NCBI GenBank assembly: GCA_049794535.1
Contig: JBARCX010000415.1
Span: 1 to 15,908 of the forward strand
Length of the DNA stretch: 15,908 bases
DNA from: JBARCX01 sp049794535
Lineage (GTDB): Bacteria; Pseudomonadota; Gammaproteobacteria; Xanthomonadales; Rhodanobacteraceae
Direction: 5' to 3'
Shown here piece after piece: positions 1 to 6,372 of the stretch; the first letter of the stretch is position 1; the number at the start of each line of letters is the position of its first letter. The translations under genes and the position numbers were made by a program. A model generated the notes under the pieces. That model had not been told where the DNA came from. It saw only the letters and a program-made list of their open reading frames with translations, and searched no databases.

Positions 1-603
1 TCTTACGTCGATCAAACCAATCAGGATGGCCGGGATGATGGTGTAGCCGATCAAATCGACTTGATCGGCAGAGGAATAACCGAACTGGTATGACGGCTCG
101 ATCACCCACTTATGTTTTGGCGTCAGCACACCGGGCTGGTCGGTAATAGGGGCCACCGCGGGGGGGCGCGTATCCGTCGGCGGCGCCTGTCCGACCTGCG
201 GTGTTTGTGCCGCAGTAACCGGCGTAGCTTGAGCGCCGGCTTCCATCGGCAGCGTCGAGGCACTGGTGCCCGCCGTATTCAGGCTACCACCGCGTTGCTG
301 GTCGAGTTCGCCCATTCCCACGGCATGGCGCAACGATTTGTAGTCAGCCTCTTGCTGAGCCAACTCCTTTCGCATCGTGTCGAGTTGCACGGCCTGTGCA
401 TCGATCTGATTGCGCATGGCATCGATACGCTCGTTCTGCTCCTGCAATCGCTTGCGGATTGCTGCAGAAGAGGTAGCCGAAGGTGACGACGTGCCGTCAC
501 TCGCGGGTGACGGCGGCGCTTCTTGCGCACCAGCCCAGCCGCCGAACATGATCAGCCCGGCACACCCGGCCGTAGATACCCATCGCCACCGTTTACGTTC
601 CAT
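1..603 (-). CDS. FapF-like coiled-coil outer-membrane protein, 3' part beyond window (partial)
   Basis: The reading frame opens at an ATG (601-603) with an AAGGA ribosome site about 8 nt upstream and stays open for 201 codons to the window edge. Residues 1-26 look like a Sec signal peptide ending AGA before QE. Residues 49-95 form a textbook coiled coil: hydrophobic residues L53, I60, I67, L74, L81, Y88 and V95 are spaced exactly seven apart. A Pro/Ala/Thr-rich linker follows (about 105-160), then a stretch with KHKWVIEPSYQFGYSS and an apolar segment, which looks like the start of an outer-membrane beta-barrel or transporter domain. Pseudomonas FapF, the amyloid secretion pore, has the same order: signal, trimeric coiled coil, linker, barrel. 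The gene is last in a five-gene run after a C39 peptidase and a repeat protein, again as for fapF. The barrel itself is outside the window, so the FapF assignment is inference from architecture and gene order. Confidence 0.72.
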   Translation of the reverse strand, partial: MERKRWRWVSTAGCAGLIMFGGWAGAQEAPPSPASDGTSSPSATSSAAIRKRLQEQNERIDAMRNQIDAQAVQLDTMRKELAQQEADYKSLRHAVGMGELDQQRGGSLNTAGTSASTLPMEAGAQATPVTAAQTPQVGQAPPTDTRPPAVAPITDQPGVLTPKHKWVIEPSYQFGYSSADQVDLIGYTIIPAILIGLIDVR

Positions 604-681
604 CACTTCATCCTTAGCGTAAGCGTTGTAGAGGAAACCTTTGGCATCACACGATCGGCACTAGCGCAGCGCCGGCACGCA

Positions 682-1428
682 TCAACGTCCTGGTGACAGG
701 AATTGCGCTGATTGCAAAGTGCTTTGCAGGTTCATGCTGCGGAGTGCATCCAGCGTGTTCACCGAGATATTGAGCGTGGTGAGACTTCGGATGGCCTGGT
801 TGTTCAAGGTGTTCTGGATCACCGTTGCAGCAGCAATGTTTTGCCCCATCGAGGCAGCTACGATCTGCGCGGCAGCTGTGCTCTGCTCCGTCGAAGCAGC
901 ATTGCTTTGTGCTGTCGTAGCAGCGCTGCTCTGCCCTGTCACCGCAGCCATGTTCTGTCCCGATGAAGACGTATCGAAGGTATTGCCCGGTCCGTTCTGA
1001 ACCACATTGACGGTGTTCAGTACGGTCGCCAGTGCCGTTGCCTGCTGACTGGTGATATTCGCGACGTTCGGGATAGTGATGTTGTTGGAAATCACCAGAT
1101 TTCCGTTGATATAGGTCACCTGCTGAATACCCAGCGACGCCATCAAACCATTGCCGAGATCGAAGCCGCCACGCACGCCATCAAGCTTGGCGTTGCTTAC
1201 CGGCGCCCAATCCAGATCATCGCTATCTTTCTGTGTGATGGCGGCGGGAGCTATTTCGTTGTTGGTCGCCGTACTGGCTGGAATGGGTGCGGGCGATGGT
1301 GAAAGCACATCGCCATCGACAGCGTCATCTCCTCCGGACGCGGCATGTGCGACACCGGCAAAACTAATCAGGCAAAGCGGCAAGACGTAACGGAAGCCAT
1401 AAGGTAAATGTGGGGATGAATTTGGCAT
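682..1428 (-). CDS. Secreted Gln/Ala-repeat protein at the fapE position, with double-glycine motif
   Basis: Encodes 248 residues. I chose the ATG at 1426-1428 because GAGGT lies 7 nt upstream and a normal Sec signal peptide follows (residues 1-29, ending AHA); a longer frame to 1506 would add an unlikely leader. The start is 10 nt after the stop of the C39 peptidase gene. The order is: low-complexity Pro/Ala region 34-65; a conserved-looking block 70-112 containing VSNAKLDGVRGGF and then GNGL and YINGNLV; an Asn/Val-rich segment 113-151; imperfect octapeptide repeats 157-202; and a C-terminal region with VIQNTLNNQAI. GG at 87-88, with L at -7, V at -4 and V at -12, matches the usual C39 cleavage consensus. 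Its place between peptidase and coiled-coil protein corresponds to fapE. I infer an exported fibre component or chaperone; sequence homology to FapE is not shown. Confidence 0.75.
   Translation of the reverse strand: MPNSSPHLPYGFRYVLPLCLISFAGVAHAASGGDDAVDGDVLSPSPAPIPASTATNNEIAPAAITQKDSDDLDWAPVSNAKLDGVRGGFDLGNGLMASLGIQQVTYINGNLVISNNITIPNVANITSQQATALATVLNTVNVVQNGPGNTFDTSSSGQNMAAVTGQSSAATTAQSNAASTEQSTAAAQIVAASMGQNIAAATVIQNTLNNQAIRSLTTLNISVNTLDALRSMNLQSTLQSAQFLSPGR
823..960 (-). repeat. Imperfect octapeptide-coding repeats (24-nt units)
   Basis: Codons 157-202 of the secreted protein encode GQNMAAVT, GQSSAATT, AQSNAAST, EQSTAAAQ, a six-residue break and GQNIAAAT. Each unit has Gln at position 2 and an Ala pair near the middle. 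Short, regularly spaced Gln/Asn repeats are typical of amyloid or stacked beta folds, though this fold is not demonstrated here. Confidence 0.7.
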
Positions 1429-1438
1429 CTCGGTGACC

Positions 1439-2128
1439 TCAATACTGTCCGGGGCCGAACTTGGGCATGGTGAGGACATCCAGCCCGCGTCGATCAATCC
1501 CGGCACTCAACGGCGCAAAAGGCGCGGCACGCCAATCATTGGCCGTATTGAATTGCGCGAGATCACGCCGGTTGTGGATCACAAACAGCAACTTGTTCTT
1601 CCACAACTTCTCGAAGCGATCACGCGGAATCGAACGCGTACCCAATGCAGGATCGCCAATCAAAACGCGGCCGTAGCGAATCCCCTTGATCACCACAAAA
1701 TGGTGATAGCCCTTGTCCTCGATCAATACGATCGCAGGCAGATGCTCTTGCTCGAGCTTGTCCAATGGCACATGAAAACCGTCAGCATCAAAGCCGACAG
1801 ACTGCAAATACTGCTTGATATCGAGCAGCGAGAAACCTTCTTTGTTGATCTTGGCGCGATTGCCGTGCGCATACATCTGCACAAACGCAGCGTGTTCGCT
1901 GACTGGATAACCGTATTGGTAAGTCAGCAACGTAGCCACCGCCGCAGAGCCGCAACTGAAGTCGTATCTCTGCCGAATCGTGTTCTTGAATTTGGCTTCT
2001 TTCAGGGTGGTCAGATGTAACGCATAGCTCTGTCCCAGGTTGTTGTTGATCTGCACCGACGCAGCCCGAAGGCCGGCCGGGCAAGCCATCGACAACAGTA
2101 TCGCCAGCGATGGCAGCCACCTGTTCAT
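1439..2128 (-). CDS. Periplasmic C39-family cysteine peptidase (FapD-like)
   Basis: Encodes 229 residues, with a signal peptide of about 22 residues (ends LRA before AS). The peptidase C39 signature is complete: oxyanion-hole Gln53 six residues before catalytic Cys59 in QRYDFSCGSA, His143 in GYHHFVVIKG, and Asp159 in IGDPALG. There is no ABC-transporter or membrane region, so this is a stand-alone exported peptidase rather than a bacteriocin exporter domain. FapD of the Pseudomonas amyloid operon is likewise a stand-alone C39-type protease. The start overlaps the stop of the upstream gene as ATGA and no ribosome site is visible, which implies translational coupling. Likely substrates are the neighbouring secreted proteins, two of which have GG motifs. 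Peptidase family is near certain from the motifs; the Fap role is inferred from context. Confidence 0.9.
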   Translation of the reverse strand: MNRWLPSLAILLSMACPAGLRAASVQINNNLGQSYALHLTTLKEAKFKNTIRQRYDFSCGSAAVATLLTYQYGYPVSEHAAFVQMYAHGNRAKINKEGFSLLDIKQYLQSVGFDADGFHVPLDKLEQEHLPAIVLIEDKGYHHFVVIKGIRYGRVLIGDPALGTRSIPRDRFEKLWKNKLLFVIHNRRDLAQFNTANDWRAAPFAPLSAGIDRRGLDVLTMPKFGPGQY

Positions 2129-2523
2129 TGCTTGAACTGCACGTTGACGATCACACCATTCTGAATCAGCACGTTATTGCCGGTGTTCTGAATCACCGTT
2201 GGCAATCCGGATGCCCCGCTGAAGGAATTCGTGCTGATCGAATTAGTCCCAGTCACCACCTGCGTTGCGCTGTTGCCGGTCACCGCACCGGTGATCGCTT
2301 GGTTGTTCTGGACATTCGTACCACCGCTGTAATGCCCCAAGGTGTCAACGCTCACGGGCTGTCCCAAGCCATCGATATTCACCGGACTTGTGGCTGGCAC
2401 TTGCTGATTAGTTGCAGGCAGCGGCGCAGCGGCGCTGCCAGGAGCGCCTGAAGCGAACACTCCTGCGGGCAATCCCACAAGGCACAACAACACCCCACCC
2501 AGCATTGGCCTCAAAAAAGACAT
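2125..2523 (-). CDS. Small secreted Asn/Gln-rich protein, candidate fibre subunit
   Basis: Encodes 132 residues. The ATG at 2521-2523 has GGAG 7 nt upstream and opens a Sec signal peptide (residues 1-24, ending VFA); an in-frame extension to 2646 would cross a hairpin and lacks signal-like sequence. The mature part is small and polar: Pro/Ala-rich 26-56, then VSVDTLGHYSGGT, whose GG (67-68) has L at -7 and V at -12 as in the next-but-one gene, then NVQNNQAI, a Thr/Ser/Asn-rich segment, and a C-terminal IQNTGNNVLIQNGVIVNV block. The C-terminal block resembles the end of the glycine-rich protein encoded upstream. No named family is recognised with certainty. Composition, export signal and the coupled C39 peptidase suggest an amyloid-like subunit or nucleator. 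Confidence 0.75.
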   Translation of the reverse strand: MSFLRPMLGGVLLCLVGLPAGVFASGAPGSAAAPLPATNQQVPATSPVNIDGLGQPVSVDTLGHYSGGTNVQNNQAITGAVTGNSATQVVTGTNSISTNSFSGASGLPTVIQNTGNNVLIQNGVIVNVQFKQ

Positions 2524-2584
2524 GGCACGTCTCCGATCGTGTTCAGCGCATCGAAAACGACTGAGAACCGACCGATCGCATCGT

Positions 2585-2596
2585 CCGACCGGTCGG
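2585..2596. promoter_or_regulatory. Perfect 12-bp palindrome CCGACCGGTCGG, possible operator
   Basis: A perfect dyad lies in the 126-nt gap between the glycine-rich gene and the small secreted protein gene. GC-rich dyads of this form are typical of TetR-type operators, but no regulator gene is nearby and no promoter is obvious, so its role is open. Confidence 0.3.
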
Positions 2597-2604
2597 CACA
2601 CATG

Positions 2605-2635
2605 GCACAGTGGAGCGATGCGCGCCCCACTGTGC
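2605..2635 (-). promoter_or_regulatory. Intercistronic stem-loop (attenuator or mRNA stabiliser)
   Basis: Arms GCACAGTGG (2605-2613) and CCACTGTGC (2627-2635) give a perfect 9-bp stem just after the stop of the glycine-rich gene. No T-run follows on the minus strand, so it is not a classical intrinsic terminator. A stem here would protect the upstream message or reduce read-through, raising subunit over secretion-gene expression. Confidence 0.5.
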
Positions 2636-2649
2636 TCATCAGTCATCGC

Positions 2650-3576
2650 TCAATGGCCGCCCACGCTCAGATTGGCTTGAACAGTCACGCCCTGCTGGAT
2701 CAACGCGGCCGCGCCGCTGTTCTGTGCAATGGTCGTGATGCCCGCTGCCGCTGCCGCGGAGCTGTCCATGGTGTTAGACATATCGAACGAACCGGCATCG
2801 GAAACGGCCTCTCCGCCATTACCGCCGCTACCGCCAGAAGCGCCGCTACCCGCGCCGCCCATGCCATCGCCACCGGCTCCACCTGCGGCACCGGCGCCAG
2901 CCAGGCTTTCAGCCGTGCCGCCAGTACCACCGGTACTGGAGGAACTACCACTCGTCGAGGTTGCCGCCCCCGCTGAACCCGCACCGCCGGTACTGGCGCT
3001 GGCTCCACCAGCCGCCGCACCCGAATTGCCTGAACCACGCGCGGTGGCACCGCCGCCATCGCCGCTTGCGTCGCCACCGGCCGCACCACTGAAGGCACCG
3101 GAATCGCCACTTGAACTACTGGAGCCACCCGCACGACCCGCATGTGCGAGCGAATCGCCACCGTCACCGCCGGATCCGCCGCTGGCACCTTTGCCCGAGC
3201 CGCCTGAGCCTGATCCGCCATTACCGCCTTTACCACCATTGGCGCTGCCGTTATTCACAGGATTGTTGCCGATGCCCCAGACCTGGACATTGCTGACCGA
3301 ACCATTGAGGTCACCGTTGGCAACCGCCGTGCTGGTATTGAACGCGTCACTAGCGTTGGAGGTTGCGGTTGCGCCGTTGTTTGCTGACGCACTACCTAGG
3401 CCAGTGGCATAGGCGTCACCCCAGGTATTGCGGTCATTGCCTGAACTCGAGTTGGTTTTCGAGTGCGTGCTCGAGTTGTTCTGCGAGTCGGAGTTGTACG
3501 AACTGGTTTGGGCCATGGCTGACATGCTCAAACCAAGGCCAAGACAAATTGCCGAAACAAGTACTGTCTTACTCAT
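2650..3576 (-). CDS. Secreted Gly/Ser/Ala-rich protein, candidate major fibre subunit
   Basis: Encodes 308 residues. The ATG at 3574-3576 has GGGAG about 6 nt upstream and opens a signal peptide (1-22, ending AMA before Q). The mature order is: a Ser/Asn-rich head (23-70) with many Asn, Ser and Gln; a mixed segment to about 118; a very Gly-rich body (about 119-266) of short GG, GS and GA runs without a fixed period; and a C-terminal block with MSNTMDSS, an Ala run and IAQNSGAAALIQQGVTVQA. It is the first gene of the five-gene cluster and is separated from the rest by a hairpin, as expected for a highly expressed structural subunit. The three imperfect repeats typical of Pseudomonas FapB/FapC are not seen, so it is at best an analogue. 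Alternatives are a generic glycine-rich adhesin or surface-coat protein. Confidence 0.75.
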   Translation of the reverse strand: MSKTVLVSAICLGLGLSMSAMAQTSSYNSDSQNNSSTHSKTNSSSGNDRNTWGDAYATGLGSASANNGATATSNASDAFNTSTAVANGDLNGSVSNVQVWGIGNNPVNNGSANGGKGGNGGSGSGGSGKGASGGSGGDGGDSLAHAGRAGGSSSSSGDSGAFSGAAGGDASGDGGGATARGSGNSGAAAGGASASTGGAGSAGAATSTSGSSSSTGGTGGTAESLAGAGAAGGAGGDGMGGAGSGASGGSGGNGGEAVSDAGSFDMSNTMDSSAAAAAGITTIAQNSGAAALIQQGVTVQANLSVGGH

Positions 3577-3984
3577 CACGTTCTCCCAACAGAATAGATA
3601 CCCCCTGTTTGTCGAACGCCTTGCGGCACAGAAACGGAGCAACATTCGTGCCCGATGCAAGTGCATGAATTTCCATCACAAGCAATGCACAAAAAATCAT
3701 GCAGTTGAGCCATTCATCCGGCATCGAAGGGCCGATGCATTCACGCGGACTGAAGCTTGCAGGTGTATCACCTGCGTAACAGTTGATCGGCGCATATCGC
3801 ATGGCCACCCACACGCTCGAAAAATTTCCCTGTTTATTCAGCGTATTGAACAAGCCTAGATATTAAGAAACGCAGCGTCGGCGGCTGTATCACTTTTGAA
3901 ACACCTCTACACCATGTTTCCGCGAACGTTGGACACACGTCTTTCACCGAAACATCACAAATGAGTGGTGCATACAAGTGGCAC
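3577..3984 (-). promoter_or_regulatory. Long intergenic leader with several inverted repeats
   Basis: About 400 nt lie between the glycine-rich gene and the prpC terminator and must hold the promoter of the five-gene cluster. No confident -35/-10 pair was found. Three dyads read within the likely 5' leader: GTGCAT/ATGCAC (3661-3666 with 3685-3690), GCATCG/CGATGC (3721-3726 with 3733-3738) and GCAGGTG TAT CACCTGC (3759-3775, 7-bp arms). A 94-codon frame at 3569-3853 crosses the start region but has no ribosome site or family resemblance, and I do not call it. No known riboswitch consensus was recognised. Confidence 0.4.
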
Positions 3985-4015
3985 AAAAAAACCGGCCGAC
4001 ATTGATGTCGGCCGG
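3985..4015 (-). terminator. Intrinsic terminator of the prpB-prpC operon
   Basis: An 11-bp perfect GC-rich stem (CCGGCCGACAT at 3992-4002 pairs with ATGTCGGCCGG at 4005-4015) is followed on the minus strand by seven T residues (A-run 3985-3991). It lies 31 nt after the prpC stop and separates that operon from the secreted-protein cluster. Confidence 0.92.
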
Positions 4016-4046
4016 CTTCGTAACTAAAAGGACAGCCTCTAAACGC

Positions 4047-5192
4047 TTAGCGCTTTTCGATCGGCACGTAAGTCTGGTCTTCCGGCCCGATGTAGTTCGC
4101 GCTGGGGCGGATGATCTTGCCGTCTTCGCGTTGCTCAATCACATGCGCACTCCAGCCAGAGGTGCGTGCAATCACGAACAGCGGCGTGAACATCGCGGTG
4201 GGTACGCCCATCATGTGATACGCGCTAGCCGAGAACCAATCCAGGTTCGGGAACATCTTCTTCAGATCCCACATCAGCTTCTCGATGCGTTCGGACACCT
4301 CGAACAGTGTCGGGTTGCCACCCTCGGTGCACAGCTTGCGTGAAACTTCCTTGATGATTTCGTTACGCGGATCGGAGACGGTGTATACCGGATGACCGAA
4401 GCCGATGATGATCTCCTTGCGCTCAACACGGGCGCGGATATCCGCTTCGGCATCGGCTCCATTGCGATAGCGCGCGATGATCTCCATCGCCACTTCGTTC
4501 GCACCACCATGCTTCGGACCGCGCAGCGCACCGATCGCGCCGGTGATCGCCGAATACATATCCGAACCAGTACCGGCAATCACGCGTGCCGCGAAGGTGG
4601 ACGCGTTGAATTCGTGCTCGGCATAGAGCACCAGCGATTTGTCCAGTGCGTGCGAATGCAACTCGCTCGGCTTCTTGCCATGCAGCACATGCAGGAAGTG
4701 CCCGGCAATCGACTCATCGTCGGTCTCGGTCTCGACACGCTTGCCGTTATGGCTGAAGTGGTACCAGTACAACAGGATCGAACCAAAGCAGGCCATCAGG
4801 CGATCGGCGATATCGCGCGCGCCAGTGACATTGTGATCATCCTTCTCCGGCAGCACGGTGCCGAGCACTGAGCAACCTGTACGCATCACATCCATCGGGT
4901 GGGTCGCCGCTGGCAGCAGTTCCAGCGCGCTCTTTACCGGCGCCGGCAGGCCACGCAACCGCTTCAGCTTGGCACGATAGGCATTGAGCTCGGCCCAGTT
5001 CGGCAACACGCCGTGCACCAGCAAGTAAGCCACTTCCTCGAAGCAGCCCTTGGCGGCCAGATCGTGGATGTCATAGCCGCGGTAATGCAGATCATTGCCA
5101 CTGCGACCGACCGTGCACAGCGCGGTATTGCCCGCAGCCACACCGGATAGCGCAACGGATTTCTTCGGCTTAGGTAGGGTTTGCTCACTCAT
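4047..5192 (-). CDS. prpC: 2-methylcitrate synthase
   Basis: Encodes 381 residues, normal length for the short citrate-synthase type. The enzyme condenses propionyl-CoA with oxaloacetate to 2-methylcitrate in the cytoplasmic methylcitrate cycle. The citrate-synthase catalytic triad is visible: His228 in GPKHGGANE, His267 in GFGHPVY and Asp318 in NLDWFSA; the EHEFNAST and SGWSAHVIEQ blocks and the RPSANYIGP end are typical. Adjacent prpB favours the methylcitrate rather than the Krebs-cycle isozyme. The start (5190-5192) has GGAG 9 nt upstream. An 80-nt gap after prpB contains a short GCACG/CGTGC dyad (5236-5247) but no obvious promoter, so the two genes are probably co-transcribed from upstream of prpB. 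Some activity with acetyl-CoA is common in the family. Confidence 0.95.
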   Translation of the reverse strand: MSEQTLPKPKKSVALSGVAAGNTALCTVGRSGNDLHYRGYDIHDLAAKGCFEEVAYLLVHGVLPNWAELNAYRAKLKRLRGLPAPVKSALELLPAATHPMDVMRTGCSVLGTVLPEKDDHNVTGARDIADRLMACFGSILLYWYHFSHNGKRVETETDDESIAGHFLHVLHGKKPSELHSHALDKSLVLYAEHEFNASTFAARVIAGTGSDMYSAITGAIGALRGPKHGGANEVAMEIIARYRNGADAEADIRARVERKEIIIGFGHPVYTVSDPRNEIIKEVSRKLCTEGGNPTLFEVSERIEKLMWDLKKMFPNLDWFSASAYHMMGVPTAMFTPLFVIARTSGWSAHVIEQREDGKIIRPSANYIGPEDQTYVPIEKR

Positions 5193-5272
5193 CGGGGACT
5201 CTCCAGAGACTTACGGATGCACGGCGGGATTTACGGCACGCTCGTGCGAGTAACGACATGCGGATAAGGGAA

Positions 5273-6160
5273 TCAGGCTTTCTTGTCGGCAAACAAGGTG
5301 TCGAGCTTGTCTTCATAGGCGTAGTAGCCCAGGTAGTCATACAACTCGGCACGCGTCTGCAAGGTATCGATAATGTTCTTCTGTGTGCCTTCGCGGCGCA
5401 CGGTTTCATAGAAGTTGAGCGCGGCCTTGTTCATCGCGCGATACGCACCGCAGCAGTACAGCGCGATGTCCACATTGGCGTCGCGCAATTCATCGGTGGT
5501 GAAAAACGGCGTGGAGCCAAACTCGGTGAGGTTGGCAAGAATCGGCACCTTCACCGCCGCCTTGAAACGGCGATAGTCGTCCAGGGTCTTCATTGCCTCG
5601 GGGAAGATCATGTCAGCACCCGCTTCGACGTAAGCGCAGGCGCGATCGATCGCCGAATCGATGCCCTCGACGGCTGCCGCATCCGTACGCGCCATCACCA
5701 CAAAGCTCGGATCGGTACGTGCATCCATCGCGGCCTTGATGCGATCGACCATTTCATCCTTGGTAACCACTTCTTTACCTGGACGATGGCCACAACGCTT
5801 CTGGCCGACCTGATCCTCCATATGCACCGCAGCCACGCCCACGTTGATGAAGGAGCGGATCGTGCGCCCAATGTTGAACGCACCACCCCAGCCGGTATCG
5901 ATGTCGACCAGCAACGGCAGCTGCGTCGCGTCAACGATGCGGCGGGCGTCCGTGAGCACGTCTTCCATCGTGCTGATGCCCAGATCCGGCACACCCAGCG
6001 AATTGGCGGCCACGCCACCACCGGACAGATACAGCGCCTTGTAGCCAACACGCTTGGCCATCAAGCCGGCGTAGGCGGTGATCGCACCCATCACCTGCAA
6101 AGGCTGTTCGGCGGCAATAGCGGCGCGGAAACGGGCGCCAGCGGAGTCGAGCAAGGTCAT
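5273..6160 (-). CDS. prpB: Methylisocitrate lyase
   Basis: Encodes 295 residues, the usual PrpB length. It cleaves 2-methylisocitrate to pyruvate and succinate, the last step of the methylcitrate cycle. The isocitrate-lyase superfamily signature KRCGHRPGK (from residue 121, catalytic Cys123) is present, with the metal-binding aspartates of VDIDTGWG (Asp86, Asp88) and Glu116 in HMEDQ. The short length and KRCGH form distinguish it from long glyoxylate-cycle isocitrate lyases. The start (6158-6160) has GGAGAA 6 nt upstream and opens MTLLDSAGARFR, a typical PrpB start. It is first of a prpB-prpC operon; the aconitase/dehydratase step (prpD or acnD-prpF) is not in the window. The divergent gene at 6373 is its probable regulator. 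Confidence 0.95.
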   Translation of the reverse strand: MTLLDSAGARFRAAIAAEQPLQVMGAITAYAGLMAKRVGYKALYLSGGGVAANSLGVPDLGISTMEDVLTDARRIVDATQLPLLVDIDTGWGGAFNIGRTIRSFINVGVAAVHMEDQVGQKRCGHRPGKEVVTKDEMVDRIKAAMDARTDPSFVVMARTDAAAVEGIDSAIDRACAYVEAGADMIFPEAMKTLDDYRRFKAAVKVPILANLTEFGSTPFFTTDELRDANVDIALYCCGAYRAMNKAALNFYETVRREGTQKNIIDTLQTRAELYDYLGYYAYEDKLDTLFADKKA

Positions 6161-6181
6161 GGTGATTCTCCGAAACGTTAC

Positions 6182-6204
6182 ATTGTAGGCGATGCGCCCA
6201 TCGC
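6182..6204 (-). promoter_or_regulatory. Candidate prpB promoter with embedded dyad
   Basis: A good -10 box TACAAT (complement of 6182-6187) lies about 20 nt before the prpB start. Directly upstream, between -10 and the expected -35, is a dyad GCGATG-CGCC-CATCGC (6189-6204), where a bound repressor would block RNA polymerase. No strong -35 is seen. Confidence 0.4.
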
Positions 6205-6223
6205 ACTATGTCGCGGCGCAAAA

Positions 6224-6241
6224 GAGCCTGTTTGATATCTC
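6224..6241. repeat. Copy of interspersed repeat GAGCCTGTTCAA-type
   Basis: GAGCCTGTTTGATATCTC matches in 14 to 16 of 18 positions the sequences at 7592-7609, 7734-7749 (inverted) and 9177-9194. It lies in the prpB/regulator intergenic region. Confidence 0.5.
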
Positions 6242-6334
6242 TGAATCGAGGGTTCGCAGGACTATGGGCTGGATTGCGGGCACTGCTCGTCTGCATGCAC
6301 CAGGGGGAGGCGCCACTGTGTCACCCGGCAATAC

Positions 6335-6362
6335 ATTGATCAATCTTGATCTAAAGGATCAA
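6335..6362. promoter_or_regulatory. TTGATC half-site array, candidate operator of the HTH-citrate-synthase gene
   Basis: ATTGATCAAT is a perfect 10-bp palindrome at 6335-6344. A second TTGATC (6346-6351) follows exactly 10 bp after the first (6336-6341), one helical turn, and pairs with GATCAA (6357-6362) across five bases. The array sits 10 to 38 bp before the ATG of the regulator gene, which suits autoregulation and possibly control of prpB. Confidence 0.45.
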
Positions 6363-6372
6363 TATATCCGTC

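Noticed and set aside
1439..2128. Bacteriocin ABC exporter (C39 domain)
   Set aside because: No membrane or ATPase domain, and it has a Sec signal peptide; the context is not a bacteriocin cluster.
2700..3239. 179-codon minus-strand frame, Ala/Val/Arg-rich
   Set aside because: Out-of-frame reading of the same Gly-rich gene; the in-frame product has a signal peptide and good ribosome site.
2729..3412. 227-codon plus-strand frame, very Pro/Ala-rich
   Set aside because: It is the antisense shadow of the Gly-rich gene: GGN codons read as proline on the other strand. No ribosome site or signal.
3569..3853. 94-codon minus-strand frame upstream of the Gly-rich gene
   Set aside because: Ends inside the next gene's start, has no ribosome site, and lies across the dyads of the leader.
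5273..6160. Isocitrate lyase or phosphonomutase instead of PrpB
   Set aside because: Length near 295, KRCGHRPGK signature and linkage to a methylcitrate synthase favour methylisocitrate lyase.
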